A stretch of 64,000 nt of DNA from Klebsiella sp. WP3-W18-ESBL-02 (lineage in GTDB: Bacteria; Pseudomonadota; Gammaproteobacteria; Enterobacterales; Enterobacteriaceae), in NCBI RefSeq assembly GCF_014168815.1, contig NZ_AP021972.1:1-64000 (forward strand). The letters are read 5' to 3'. A model generated the notes under the pieces. The model searched no databases and had not been told where the DNA came from. It saw only the letters and a program-made list of their open reading frames with translations. The first letter of the stretch is position 1. Each line of letters starts with the position of its first letter. Made by a program: the position numbers and the translations under genes. Positions 51,393 to 60,724 of this stretch are shown piece after piece.

Positions 51393-52502
51393 ATGCTGAT
51401 GAAAACGACCGCTATTCCCGCCCCTGTTGCTCAAGGGGCGTCGGGGATTGTCCTCGACTCGCTGCGCGTGGCGTATCACGGCAACGTGGTGCTTAAACCG
51501 CTCTCTTTGACCATTGAACCCGGCGAAGTGCTGGCGCTGATTGGCCCTTCCGGTTCGGGAAAAACCACGGTACTGCGCGCGGTGGCAGGATTTGTCCAGC
51601 CTGCGGGCGGTCGTATTCTTATCGGTGACGCGGACGTCACGCATCTGCCGCCCTATCAGCGGGGTCTGGCGATGGTGGTACAAAACTACGCGCTGTTCCC
51701 GCATATGAAGGTAGAGGATAACGTTGCCTTCGGCCTGCGCGCGCAGAAGCAGCCGAAGGCCCTGATTAAAGAACGGGTGACCGAGGCGCTAAAAACCGTT
51801 GGTATGAGCGAGTATGCCACCCGCTATCCGCATCAGCTGTCCGGCGGCCAGCAGCAGCGCGTGGCCATTGCCCGTGCGATTGCCGTGCGCCCGCGCGTGC
51901 TGCTGCTGGACGAGCCGCTTTCAGCGCTGGATGCGCAAATTCGCCATAACATGGTGGAAGAGATTGCCCGTCTGCACCGCGAACTGCCGGAGCTGACCAT
52001 TCTCTACGTGACTCACGATCAGACCGAAGCGCTAACTTTGGCCGATAAAATCGGCATCATGAAGGACGGCTCCATGATTGCCCATGGTGAAACCCGGGCG
52101 CTGTACCAGCATCCGCCGAATCGCTTTGCCGCCGAGTTTTTAGGCCGCGCGAATATTCTCAGCGCCACCTCGCTTGGTGCGGGTGAAACGCCGGGGCTGG
52201 TGGATGTGAGCTGCGGCGGCGCGATCGTTCGCGCGTTCAGCCAGGGCAGCCATCATGGGCATCATAAACTGCTGTGTATTCGCCCGCAGCACCTGAGCCT
52301 GACGCCGCGCTCGGCGTGCAGCAATCGCTTTAACGCCACGTTGCAATCGGTGCACTGGCAGGGGGATTTAACCCACCTGCTGTGCGACGTAGCCGGTGAG
52401 GCGGTGCGGATAGTCATGACGCACGTGAATCCGCTACCGCGCCCCGGCGATACGCTGGCGCTGTGGTTCGAACCGGATGATGCCGTCCTGATCGAGGTAT
52501 AG
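51393..52502 (+). CDS. phnT: 2-Aminoethylphosphonate ABC transporter ATPase
   Basis: PhnT is the 369-residue ATP-binding subunit. Walker A is GPSGSGKTT, the signature LSGGQQQRVA, Walker B RVLLLDEPLSALD, and the H-loop THDQTEA. A C-terminal TOBE-type domain covers about residues 270-365. It sits 5 bp after phnS and 2 bp before phnU. Confidence 0.95.
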   Translation: MLMKTTAIPAPVAQGASGIVLDSLRVAYHGNVVLKPLSLTIEPGEVLALIGPSGSGKTTVLRAVAGFVQPAGGRILIGDADVTHLPPYQRGLAMVVQNYALFPHMKVEDNVAFGLRAQKQPKALIKERVTEALKTVGMSEYATRYPHQLSGGQQQRVAIARAIAVRPRVLLLDEPLSALDAQIRHNMVEEIARLHRELPELTILYVTHDQTEALTLADKIGIMKDGSMIAHGETRALYQHPPNRFAAEFLGRANILSATSLGAGETPGLVDVSCGGAIVRAFSQGSHHGHHKLLCIRPQHLSLTPRSACSNRFNATLQSVHWQGDLTHLLCDVAGEAVRIVMTHVNPLPRPGDTLALWFEPDDAVLIEV

Positions 52503-52504
52503 CC

Positions 52505-53365
52505 ATGTCGCTTTCATTCACGCTCGATAAACCGGCGCGTCGCCTGCGCCCGCTTCTGTGGCTGCTGCTGCCGTTGTTTGTGCTGGCAACGCTGTTCTTC
52601 TGGCCTTTGTCGCTGATAGTGGACCAGGCGCTGCGCGATACCAGCGGCCAGCTCGGCCTGGAGACATTCTGGCAGGTGGTTGACTCAAAACGCTTTGTGG
52701 GGGCGCTGCTCAATACGCTGCAAATTGCCTTTTTCGCCACCGCTGGCTGCCTGCTGCTCGGCAGCGTAATGTCTCTGATTCTGGTGTTTATTCCTTTCCC
52801 CGGTAGCGAACTGATTAGCCGGGTGGTGGATACCTTTATCGCGCTGCCTACTTTCCTCATTACCCTGGCATTCACCTTTATTTATGGCTCGGCGGGGCTG
52901 CTCAACGGCTTGCTGATGCGGCTGTTCAGTTTTGAACTGCCGCCGGTTGATTTTCTCTACTCCCTGCAAGGGGTGATTCTGGCGGAAATTACGGTGTTTA
53001 CGCCGCTGGTGATGCGCCCGCTGATGGCGGCGCTGCGGCAAATCGACAAAAGCCAGCTGGAGGCTGCCAGCATTCTGGGCGCGCGTCCGCTGCGGGTTAT
53101 TGCCCAGGTGATTTTCCCGGCGGCGCTGCCAGCGCTAATGGCCGGCGGCAGCCTGTGTTTGCTGCTGACCACCAATGAGTTCGGCATCGTACTGTTCATC
53201 GGCGCAAAAGGGGTGAATACCCTGCCGATGATGGTCTATAGCAAAGCGATTCTGGAGTCAGACTACGGCGTCGCTTGTACGATCGCATTAATCAACATTG
53301 TGCTGTCGCTGGGGCTGTTCTCCCTGTATCGCCTGGCGGCCTCGCGCACCGGTATAAGGAGCTAA
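52505..53365 (+). CDS. phnU: 2-Aminoethylphosphonate ABC permease PhnU
   Basis: PhnU is a 286-residue inner-membrane permease with six segments. The EAA-type cytoplasmic loop reads QLEAASILGARPLRVIAQVIFP at about residue 183. It pairs with PhnV and PhnT. phnV follows after 2 bp with an AAGGAG site. Confidence 0.94.
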   Translation: MSLSFTLDKPARRLRPLLWLLLPLFVLATLFFWPLSLIVDQALRDTSGQLGLETFWQVVDSKRFVGALLNTLQIAFFATAGCLLLGSVMSLILVFIPFPGSELISRVVDTFIALPTFLITLAFTFIYGSAGLLNGLLMRLFSFELPPVDFLYSLQGVILAEITVFTPLVMRPLMAALRQIDKSQLEAASILGARPLRVIAQVIFPAALPALMAGGSLCLLLTTNEFGIVLFIGAKGVNTLPMMVYSKAILESDYGVACTIALINIVLSLGLFSLYRLAASRTGIRS

Positions 53366-53367
53366 CC

Positions 53368-54165
53368 ATGCTGATTTGGTCACGCAAAGGGCGTGCGGCG
53401 GCAGGTGCTGTCGCCACCGTGCTGTTTACCGCTTTCTTCTTGCTGCCGTTGGCGGTGATTCTGATGTCGAGCCTTAGCCAGCAGTGGAACGGCATTCTGC
53501 CGAGCGGTTTTACCCTGAATCACTTTGTGAACGCTCTGCGCGGCGCGGCGTGGGACGCGCTGCTCGCCAGCCTGACGATCGGGTTTTGTGCCAGCCTGTT
53601 TGCGCTGCTGTGCGGCGTCTGGGCCGCGCTGGCGCTGCGTCAGTACAGGGCAAAAACGCAAAAGTGGCTAAGCATGATGTTCTATCTGCCGAGCGCCATC
53701 CCGTCGGTGTCCGTGGGGCTGGGGATTCTGGTGGCCTTCAGCCAGGGGCCGCTGCAGATGAACGGTACGCTATGGATTGTGCTGACGGCGCACTTTGTTT
53801 TGATTTCTGCTTTTACCTTCAGCAACGTGTCGACGGGGCTGGCGCGGGTGTCCGCCGATATCGAAAACGTCGCCTCAAGCCTGGGCGCTTCGCCGTGGTA
53901 TCGCCTGCGTCACGTCACGCTACCGCTGCTGATGCCGTGGATGGTTTCCGCGCTGGCGCTGAGCTTATCGCTCTCAATGGGGGAACTGGGCGCGACGATG
54001 ATGATTTATCCGCCAGGCTGGACCACGCTTCCGGTCACCATATTTAGCCTGACCGATCGCGGTAATATTGCCGACGGTGCGGCGCTGACGATTGTGCTAG
54101 TGGCGATGACGCTGCTGTTGATGATGAAGCTGGAGCGCATCGCGAAAAGGCTGGGGCAAAAATAA
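53368..54165 (+). CDS. phnV: 2-Aminoethylphosphonate ABC permease PhnV
   Basis: PhnV is the second permease, 265 residues as in Salmonella. The start at 53368 (MLIWSRKGRAAAGAVATVLF) follows AAGGAG in the phnU stop region; a longer frame beginning inside phnU was not used. The EAA loop IENVASSLGASPWYRLRHVTLP is present. It is the last gene of phnSTUV and is followed by a REP pair. Confidence 0.94.
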   Translation: MLIWSRKGRAAAGAVATVLFTAFFLLPLAVILMSSLSQQWNGILPSGFTLNHFVNALRGAAWDALLASLTIGFCASLFALLCGVWAALALRQYRAKTQKWLSMMFYLPSAIPSVSVGLGILVAFSQGPLQMNGTLWIVLTAHFVLISAFTFSNVSTGLARVSADIENVASSLGASPWYRLRHVTLPLLMPWMVSALALSLSLSMGELGATMMIYPPGWTTLPVTIFSLTDRGNIADGAALTIVLVAMTLLLMMKLERIAKRLGQK

Positions 54166-54173
54166 AAAGGTAG

Positions 54174-54246
54174 GCCGGATAAGGTGCTTACGCCGCCATC
54201 CGGCAATCTGCACAGATTCCGCCGGATGGTGCTCCGCTTATCCGGC
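54174..54246. repeat. REP pair (BIME) after phnV
   Basis: GCCGGAT/ATCCGGC pairs at 54174-54204 and 54221-54246 form two REP stems between phnV and the convergent porin gene. Confidence 0.88.
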
Positions 54247-54250
54247 CTAC

Positions 54251-54280
54251 AAAAAGGTTCCCTCTCCCCTAGGGAGAGGG
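54251..54280 (-). terminator. Terminator of the porin/PTS operon
   Basis: CCCTCTCCC (54260-54268) pairs with GGGAGAGGG (54272-54280) around CTA. On the minus strand the stem is followed by AACCTTTTT, giving an intrinsic terminator 21 bp beyond the porin stop. Confidence 0.75.
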
Positions 54281-54301
54281 TTAGGGTGAGGGGGGGTTAA
54301 C

Positions 54302-55690
54302 TTAGAACCACGCCTCAAACATACCGCCCACGTTCAGCGAATCCAACTGCTCGTCTTCAGTGCCGTTCACCCTCGCCGTACGCTTGTTATCAACCTGACC
54401 GCCGGTCACGTAGAAGCGCAGCATCGGGCGGAACTCCGGGCCCATGCCGATGGCGATGTTTTGCGACAGCGTCAGCTTCCAGCCGTGGTTATCCCCGCCC
54501 TGGTCGTAATCAACGCGCTGATAGCCCGCTTCCAGCCAGGTGGAGTGCACGTCGTTCCAGAAATACATCGGGCGGATAATCGCGCCGTAGTTTTTACGGT
54601 TATCGGTTTTGTCCTTGCTGTTGTCGTAGTCGTGGAAGGCCAGCAGATATTCGACCTGCGCCTGCTGGGTAAACTTATAGTTCCCCTCGAAGCTGGCGTA
54701 GATGGCGGTCAGACCGTCGGTTTTGTTGTAAACGCTGTTATCCGCGTTATCGGAGTAGCGCAGGATCACTTTGTTGACGCCGCTGTCGTCACTGTTGGTG
54801 TGGCTCAGCAGCAGGCCGCCCTGCCAGGCATCAAGCTGCGCGTCGTTATCCACCGCTTTGGAATCAAAGCCGTAGTTGGCGTACACCTCAACGTCGATTG
54901 GCCCGGCTTTGATGTTATGGGTTTTAGTCGTCAGCGCATAGTGGCCGTTATCGCCGGTATCCGAACTGCCGGTACAGGTAATGCGTGATGGGTTGGTTTC
55001 ATCGGCCATCACTTCCGGGCTACAGGATTTCACCTGCGATACGGCCGCGACGTCAAACTGCACGCCGCCAATATCAAAGTTTTTCACCCCGGCACCCTGG
55101 CCGTCGTGGTTCATCCAGAAGTAATCGTTAATACCCTGCTGCGGACGCTGGTGGAAGTCGCGACCGGCCCAGATATAGGCGTTTGGGTTCGACTCCAGCA
55201 CGTTGGTGACGCCGACGTAGGCCTTTTTCAGGTTCACCTCGTCGCTCCAGTGATCGAACATCACGTTGATATCCCAGATGGCGCCTTTGCTGCTCTTAAA
55301 GGCTTTGGTTATCTGGAATTCACCGCCGTTGCTTTCGTTGCCGAGACGGCCAATCGCCGAGGCGCCGTTGTAGGAGCCGTCGACGCCGACGTATTTCTGA
55401 TCGCCGGTCTGGAAGTGGGCGCCGTAGCGCGCGTAGCCGCTGAATTTAAGGCCGAACGGGACCGCCATATCCGGCGACTGGGCGGCGGTCTGCGGGTTGG
55501 TTTCCAGGTCGACCTTTTTCGCGGCGGCGGCGTCCATTTTGGCCTGGCGGTCGGCCAGCGCTTTATCGACGGCCTTGGCCACAATGGCGTCGATTTGTTC
55601 CTGAGTAAATTCTTGCGCCAGGGCTGAAGAAAGCGGGCAAAGTGCGGCCACAACCGCCATGGCTAATGGAAGTTTTTTAACAGTTTTCAT
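54302..55690 (-). CDS. LamB/maltoporin-family outer-membrane porin
   Basis: The 462-residue protein has a signal peptide (cleavage near ALA-QEF at residue 25/26), an N-terminal helical extension rich in Ala/Lys (about residues 26-60, as in ScrY and BglH), a beta-barrel domain and a C-terminal phenylalanine (EAWF). PFGLKFSGYARYGAHFQ and WAGRDFHQRPQQGINDYFWMNHDGQGAGV are typical of the LamB family. Two cysteines (KSCSPE, ITCTG) may form a disulfide in an external loop. It is the last gene of the leftward PTS operon and probably admits the same sugar, a beta-glucoside or chito-oligosaccharide type. Confidence 0.87.
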   Translation of the reverse strand: MKTVKKLPLAMAVVAALCPLSSALAQEFTQEQIDAIVAKAVDKALADRQAKMDAAAAKKVDLETNPQTAAQSPDMAVPFGLKFSGYARYGAHFQTGDQKYVGVDGSYNGASAIGRLGNESNGGEFQITKAFKSSKGAIWDINVMFDHWSDEVNLKKAYVGVTNVLESNPNAYIWAGRDFHQRPQQGINDYFWMNHDGQGAGVKNFDIGGVQFDVAAVSQVKSCSPEVMADETNPSRITCTGSSDTGDNGHYALTTKTHNIKAGPIDVEVYANYGFDSKAVDNDAQLDAWQGGLLLSHTNSDDSGVNKVILRYSDNADNSVYNKTDGLTAIYASFEGNYKFTQQAQVEYLLAFHDYDNSKDKTDNRKNYGAIIRPMYFWNDVHSTWLEAGYQRVDYDQGGDNHGWKLTLSQNIAIGMGPEFRPMLRFYVTGGQVDNKRTARVNGTEDEQLDSLNVGGMFEAWF

Positions 55691-55851
55691 GGTTATCTCA
55701 AATTAATTAATTATATTTTCAGACAATAACCATCCCGTTTCGGTGCAATATAAAAGACGCCACCAAAACAAGCTGATTTTATTTTTATCTCGTAGAGGTA
55801 CAGTTAAATAATTATCGTCAGTAATATCTCCGTAGTCAGGATAATTAAAAG

Positions 55852-56154
55852 TTAACGTTGATAAAGGTGAATAATCTCTTCCGAAAGTTCGCGCGCCAGC
55901 AGGGAGTTCATCAGATGATCCTGCGCGTGCACCATAATCAAGGTCATTGGCTGGCGGGCTTCGCCGGCATCCTGCTCAATCAGCTGGGTCTGCATCTGGT
56001 GCGCCTGGCGAGCGTAGCCGTCGGCCTCACGCAGCAGGTTTTTGGCTTCCGTTATTTCGCCTTTTCGCGCGGCGTGCAGCGCTTCAAAGCACAGCGATCT
56101 GGATTGACCGGCGTTAATGATAATTTCCATTACCGCATCTTCTAACCTAACCAT
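55852..56154 (-). CDS. PTS lactose/cellobiose-family EIIA
   Basis: The 100-residue cytosolic EIIA is a three-helix protein with phospho-histidine H76 in MVHAQDHLMNSL, the PTS_IIA Lac/ChbA signature. GGGGGA precedes the ATG. It lies 82 bp after the EIIC gene and 161 bp before the porin gene on the same strand. The last gap is AT-rich and might carry a promoter. Confidence 0.9.
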   Translation of the reverse strand: MVRLEDAVMEIIINAGQSRSLCFEALHAARKGEITEAKNLLREADGYARQAHQMQTQLIEQDAGEARQPMTLIMVHAQDHLMNSLLARELSEEIIHLYQR

Positions 56155-56236
56155 AATAGGTCCCCCTGACTCGTGAAAGTCATCGTGTAATAAAGGGTTA
56201 AAGATAAATGATTACGTAATATTAAATATTTATTAT

Positions 56237-57559
56237 TCAGCTAGCGGTTTCGGCCAGCGGTGCAGTCGATCTTAATTTCTGTTCTTCTGTTTTCATTAAT
56301 GAACGTTCATAGGCGCGGAGGAACGGTAAATACATTGCCGCCGAAACGAGCATACAAATAATACACATGATGACCGGACTTAACGCCCAGTTCGCGGCCC
56401 AGGATGCGCCAATCGGTGCTGGCGTGGTCCACGGCGTCAGAGAAACGACCTGCGCCAGCCAGCCGAGGCGGGTCGCGGTATAGGCAAGAATCGCGTTAAC
56501 CATAGGAATGCAGACGAACGGAATGAACATCATCGGGTTCATAATAATCGGCGCCCCGAACAGAATCGGTTCGTTGATATTAAAGAAGCTCGGCACCACG
56601 CCCATTTTGCCAATGGTCCGCAGATGTGCCACGCGGCTGCGCAGCAGCAGGAACGCCAGCGGCAGGGTGCAGCCTACGCCGCCAATCAGCAGATAGTGAT
56701 CCCAGAAACCTTGCAGGTAAACGTGCGGCAGCACGGTGCCAGCGGCCAGTGCGGCCTGGTTGGCGGAAAGGTTGGCCATCCAGAATGGGTTCATAATGCC
56801 GGTGACAATCAGCGATCCGTGAATCCCGGCAAACCAGAAGATCTGGCACATCAGTACCGACAGCAGAATCGCCGGCAGGGAGTCAGAGGCGGAAACCAGT
56901 GGTGCCAGCACGTGCATAATCGCCTGTGGCAAAATCATGCCGGTCTGCGCTTCGATAAACAGGTTCAGTGGGTGCAGGGTGCCGATGACCACCAGTACGG
57001 GAATCAGGATCTCGAACGAGCGCGCCACGCCGGTCGGGACTTCTTTCGGCAGGCGAATCGTGACGTTATGCTGCTTCAGCCAGGCGTACACGCGGGTGGC
57101 GTAAATGGCGGTAATCAGCGCGGTGAAGATCCCCTGACCGGAGAGGTACTGGGTGGAAATCTTACCGTCGGCGTACGGCGCGGCCACCAGCAGAAACGCC
57201 ATAAACGCCAGCAGGCCGGGCATCACCGGGTCGAGGTTAAACTGCCGGCCGAGGCTCGCGCCAATCCCCACGGAAATGAAGAACGTCATCACGCCCATGC
57301 TGAGGTTAAACGGCAGCATCAGCTGGTCGCGGTACTGCGTGGAGAAGTCGAGCCAGCCACGCGCGAAGCCGTTGGTGGTATCCGGGGAGAACGGCGGGAA
57401 AATAAACACCAGCATAAATGAGCCGATGATCATAAACGGCAGCGCGGCGGTAAAGCCGTCGCGAATGGCGATGACGTATTTTTGTTGCCCAAGACGGCCG
57501 GCCAACGGGGTAATGGATTGCTCAATCACGGCAACCATTGACTGATAAAGAGAACTCAT
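56237..57559 (-). CDS. PTS lactose/cellobiose-family EIIC permease
   Basis: The 440-residue inner-membrane permease (PTS_EIIC, Lac/Chb family) has about ten segments. Family features include QKYVIAIRDGFTAALPFMIIGSFMLV near the start, SGQGIFTALITAIYATRVYAWL and FNINEPILFGAPIIMNPMMFIPF near residue 327. It lies 12 bp after the EIIB gene. The specificity is not clear from sequence; cellobiose or diacetylchitobiose are the common family substrates. Confidence 0.92.
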   Translation of the reverse strand: MSSLYQSMVAVIEQSITPLAGRLGQQKYVIAIRDGFTAALPFMIIGSFMLVFIFPPFSPDTTNGFARGWLDFSTQYRDQLMLPFNLSMGVMTFFISVGIGASLGRQFNLDPVMPGLLAFMAFLLVAAPYADGKISTQYLSGQGIFTALITAIYATRVYAWLKQHNVTIRLPKEVPTGVARSFEILIPVLVVIGTLHPLNLFIEAQTGMILPQAIMHVLAPLVSASDSLPAILLSVLMCQIFWFAGIHGSLIVTGIMNPFWMANLSANQAALAAGTVLPHVYLQGFWDHYLLIGGVGCTLPLAFLLLRSRVAHLRTIGKMGVVPSFFNINEPILFGAPIIMNPMMFIPFVCIPMVNAILAYTATRLGWLAQVVSLTPWTTPAPIGASWAANWALSPVIMCIICMLVSAAMYLPFLRAYERSLMKTEEQKLRSTAPLAETAS

Positions 57560-57571
57560 CTGGAAACCCTT

Positions 57572-57886
57572 TTAGTGCGTCGCGGAAATCAGCGACAGAG
57601 CGTAATCGAGTACCTTGTCACCCCGTTGCATGCCGTAATCCATGGTATCAATCGGCTGGACGGGAATATTCTGGGCGGCGGCCTTATCAGACAGGGTTTT
57701 TAACATGTACTTCACCTGCGGGCCCAACAACACCACCTGATACTGCGGGTACTGGATATCAAATTCGGACACGCCGTAGGCATCAATTTTCACCGGCAAG
57801 TCCCGTTCTTTCGCGGCTTCCACCATTTTTCTGACCAGCATGCTGGTCGACATTCCGGCGGAGCAGCACAGCATAATTTTGTACAT
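57572..57886 (-). CDS. PTS lactose/cellobiose-family EIIB
   Basis: The 104-residue EIIB begins MYKIMLCCSAGMSTSMLVRKM; the phosphocysteine is C8 of CSAGMSTS. The start at 57886 is chosen by this signature and the GAGGAGGG site; the longer frame upstream is not supported. It is the first gene of IIB-IIC-IIA-porin. The operon has no adjacent phospho-glycosidase. Confidence 0.92.
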   Translation of the reverse strand: MYKIMLCCSAGMSTSMLVRKMVEAAKERDLPVKIDAYGVSEFDIQYPQYQVVLLGPQVKYMLKTLSDKAAAQNIPVQPIDTMDYGMQRGDKVLDYALSLISATH

Positions 57887-57942
57887 CGATAACCCTCCTC
57901 TAAATGTAAAAAGTTGTTGCGAGTTTGATTTGATATGAAACT

Positions 57943-57954
57943 GAAACCGGTTTC
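57943..57954. promoter_or_regulatory. LacI-type operator GAAACCGGTTTC
   Basis: A perfect 12-bp palindrome centred on CG lies 57 bp upstream of the EIIB gene in the 296-bp gap to the LacI gene. Half-site copies CGGTTTC (58074-58080) and GAAACGG (near 58093) lie toward the regulator. The gap also has a direct repeat CATATGGA at 58051 and 58062. No gene is seen in it. Confidence 0.65.
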
Positions 57955-58182
57955 TATTCATAAAAACAGGATCTGTGATAGCCATCAATTTCTCCTGCTT
58001 ATGAGGCTAATTATTTCGTCCTGGCTCACAAAAATTCGCCGTTTTACGTTCATATGGACATCATATGGATAATCGGTTTCCACGAAAAAAGAGAAACGGA
58101 TATACTGGGAGATGGAATCATTTAAGCCGTTGCGGTGCAGTGGTTTTTTGCGGCAGGCAGTACGCTTTTTCAGGGGAGAAAG

Positions 58183-59133
58183 ATGTCTACAATCAACGAT
58201 GTATCACGTCTGGCCGGGGTATCTAAGGCCACGGTTTCACGTGTGTTGAGCGGTTCACGAGGGGTAAAGGAAGCCAGCCGGCTGGCGGTGCTGCGGGCCG
58301 TTGATGAGCTGAACTACCGGCCAAATGTGATTGCCCAATCGCTGCTGAGCCAGTCGACCGGCTGCATTGGCGTTATCTGTGCGATGGAGAATATCAACCA
58401 GACGACCGGGTATCTGTATGCGCTGGAAAAACAGTTCAGCCAGCATCAGAAACATTTGCTGCTGCGTTTTGCCAACACGCGTACGGGGGTGATGTCGGCG
58501 TTGGACGAGCTCTCCGGCGGCCTGTGTGACGATGTGCTGATTATCGGCGCGCGTTTTCCGCTGGAGATCGAAAGCGACAACGTGGTGTTGATCGACTGCC
58601 CGGAGGCCGATACGGCCAACAGCATTCAGTTTGACCACGTGTTTGCGGCGGAAACCGCCTGCAACTACCTCGCCAGCCAGGGACGTCGGCAGATTGCGCT
58701 GATTCAACCTCAGAGCTGTGGTTTTGCCGACGACGTGCTGCTGGGCTACAAACACGGGCTGGAGAAAAACTTCCTGCCGTTTAATCGCAACCTGGTGTTT
58801 ATGGACAGCGTCTCGTCCACCGTAGCGCTGCAAGAGCTGCTGAATAATGCCGGTATCGTCAGCTTTAATGCCCTGCTGGTGGCTGACGATCAAGAGGCGC
58901 AGCGGGTTATTCCGCAGCTTATGGCCTTCAACAGGCGGGTGCCGGAAGATGTGATGGTCTTTAGCCTTGCCGGTTCGCTACATCTGCCGGGGATCCCCAC
59001 CATCCCGGCGATTGAATATTCCATGGACGCTATTGCTGCGCGGATTGTCCACTGGCTGGAAGAGAAAACGCAGACGTCCGTCCACACCGCGTTTCGCGGC
59101 GATCTCATTCTCCCGGGCGTTCGCCAGCGCTAA
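58183..59133 (+). CDS. LacI-family transcriptional regulator
   Basis: The 316-residue repressor starts MSTINDVSRLAGVSKATVSRVLSG, the typical LacI helix-turn-helix (residues 1-45), followed by the hinge helix and a periplasmic-binding-like effector domain (about 58-310). The ATG at 58183 follows AGGGGAGAAAG; an in-frame start 16 codons earlier adds no homology. It faces away from the PTS/porin operon and is the likely controller through the GAAACCGGTTTC site. Confidence 0.9.
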   Translation: MSTINDVSRLAGVSKATVSRVLSGSRGVKEASRLAVLRAVDELNYRPNVIAQSLLSQSTGCIGVICAMENINQTTGYLYALEKQFSQHQKHLLLRFANTRTGVMSALDELSGGLCDDVLIIGARFPLEIESDNVVLIDCPEADTANSIQFDHVFAAETACNYLASQGRRQIALIQPQSCGFADDVLLGYKHGLEKNFLPFNRNLVFMDSVSSTVALQELLNNAGIVSFNALLVADDQEAQRVIPQLMAFNRRVPEDVMVFSLAGSLHLPGIPTIPAIEYSMDAIAARIVHWLEEKTQTSVHTAFRGDLILPGVRQR

Positions 59134-59141
59134 CTTTTACC

Positions 59142-59166
59142 GCCCGCCGCGCTGTCGTCGGCGGGC
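59142..59166 (+). terminator. Hairpin after the LacI gene
   Basis: GCCCGCCG (59142-59149) pairs with CGGCGGGC (59159-59166). A TTTTT run occurs only about 20 bases later, so it is a weak terminator candidate. Confidence 0.4.
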
Positions 59167-59274
59167 CATTTCCGGCTCCCTCTTTTTGCCACCCCGCTCA
59201 CAATATAAAAATAACTCATACCCACCCCCGGATTTTCGAACCAGACAGCGCCGGGCGACTGCCTTAACGTGAGT

Positions 59275-59284
59275 TGAACGTTCA
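59275..59284. promoter_or_regulatory. Palindrome TGAACGTTCA before the gallate transporter
   Basis: A 10-bp palindrome lies 51 bp upstream of the transporter gene start. It may be part of the binding site for the local LysR regulator or another factor. This is a position-based guess. Confidence 0.3.
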
Positions 59285-59335
59285 GCCAATAACATAAACC
59301 AGAACATTCATACCTCCCTTTAAGGAAGTGACCCT

Positions 59336-60712
59336 ATGAGTCTCTCTACCGGTGTAGATGTAAAAGCGTGGATTGATGCCCGACCGATCTCGCGCTTTCA
59401 GTGGAAAATTCTGTTTCTCTGCTTCGTTATTATTATGCTCGACGGCTACGACGCCGCCGTCATGGGCTTTATTGCGCCTGCGCTGCTGGAAGACTGGGGC
59501 ATTAGCCGCGCGGCGCTGGGGCCGATTCTCGGTGCGGCGATGTTTGGCGTCGCGCTGGGCGCGCTGATCGCCGGGCCGATGGCCGACCGCTACGGGCGTA
59601 AGCGTATTCTGCTGGCCTCGGTGGCCCTGTTTGCCGTCTTCAGCCTGGCGGCGGCGCTGGCGCAAACGCCGACTCAGCTGGCGCTGCTGCGCTTTCTTAC
59701 CGGGCTGGGGCTGGGGGCGGTGATGCCAAACTGTGTGACGCTGGTGGCGGAATACATGCCGGAACGGCGTAAAGGGCTGATGATTACGCTAATGTACAGC
59801 GGGTTTAACGTCGGCTCCGGGCTGGGCGGATTTATCGCCGCCGCGCTGTTGTCCCACTACAGCTGGCACTCGGCGCTGATTTTTGGCGGCGCGCTGCCGC
59901 TGCTTGTACTGCCATTTATGATGGTGATGCTGCCGGAATCGGCGATGAACATGGTGGCACGGCGGGTGCCCACGGCCGACATTGCCCGCGTGCTGAATCG
60001 CCTGGGCGGCCAGTTTGCTGCCAACACGCTGTTTACCCTCAGTACGCCGGAAATTTCCCGTCATGCAAAGGTGATTCAGCTGTTCCGCGGCGGCTACGCG
60101 CGCGGCACGGTGGCGCTGTGGTTGACCTACTTTATGGGCCTGTTTGTGATTTATCTGCTGAACGGCTGGCTGCCGACCATTCTGCGCTCTGGCGGGCTGT
60201 CATTACAGCAGGCGGCAATCATCACCGGCCTGTTCCAGCTTGGCGGCCCGCTGGGCGGTATTCTGGTCGGTTACCTGATGGATCGTACGTCGGCGAAAGT
60301 GGTGATCGCGGCGACCTATTTCCTCGGCTGTCTGTGCCTGCTGTCGCAAGGGCTGATGGACTTTGGCTCTGCGGCGCTGTCGGTGCTGATTTTCATCAGC
60401 GGGATGTGTATCAACGGCGCGCAGAACGGCCTGCAGGCTTATTCACCGGCCTATTACCAGACTGAAATTCGCGCGACCGGCGTAAGCTGGATGCACGGTA
60501 TCGGTCGTACCGGGGCGATTTTAAGCTCCACCTTAGGCGGGGTGATTATGCTGGCGGTGCCGGGGCACTCGTCGATTTTCCTGGTACTGGCCTTACCGGC
60601 CTGTCTGGCGGCGGGCTGCATTCTGTTACACCGCATGAATTCGCGTAACGTGGCGCAAGCGCCGCGTGTGGCGGGCGATGTCGCGTTATCGCAGACCGCC
60701 TCTCATCGATAA
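59336..60712 (+). CDS. galT: Aromatic-acid:H+ symporter, probable gallate transporter
   Basis: The 458-residue MFS protein belongs to the AAHS family (PcaK, BenK, GalT). The signature LDGYDAAVMGFIAPAL in segment 1 contains the acidic pair needed for aromatic acid transport, and GPMADRYGRKRILLASV follows segment 2. AAGGAAG precedes the ATG by six bases. The dioxygenase gene starts 12 bp downstream, so gallate (or a related hydroxybenzoate) is the inferred substrate. The name is by analogy with Pseudomonas putida GalT. Confidence 0.75.
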   Translation: MSLSTGVDVKAWIDARPISRFQWKILFLCFVIIMLDGYDAAVMGFIAPALLEDWGISRAALGPILGAAMFGVALGALIAGPMADRYGRKRILLASVALFAVFSLAAALAQTPTQLALLRFLTGLGLGAVMPNCVTLVAEYMPERRKGLMITLMYSGFNVGSGLGGFIAAALLSHYSWHSALIFGGALPLLVLPFMMVMLPESAMNMVARRVPTADIARVLNRLGGQFAANTLFTLSTPEISRHAKVIQLFRGGYARGTVALWLTYFMGLFVIYLLNGWLPTILRSGGLSLQQAAIITGLFQLGGPLGGILVGYLMDRTSAKVVIAATYFLGCLCLLSQGLMDFGSAALSVLIFISGMCINGAQNGLQAYSPAYYQTEIRATGVSWMHGIGRTGAILSSTLGGVIMLAVPGHSSIFLVLALPACLAAGCILLHRMNSRNVAQAPRVAGDVALSQTASHR

Positions 60713-60724
60713 GTGGAGTCAACC

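Noticed and set aside
56624..57421. 265-codon reading frame antisense to the EIIC gene
   Set aside because: Composition is unusual (Gln, Arg, His-rich) and it lies wholly inside a clear permease gene.
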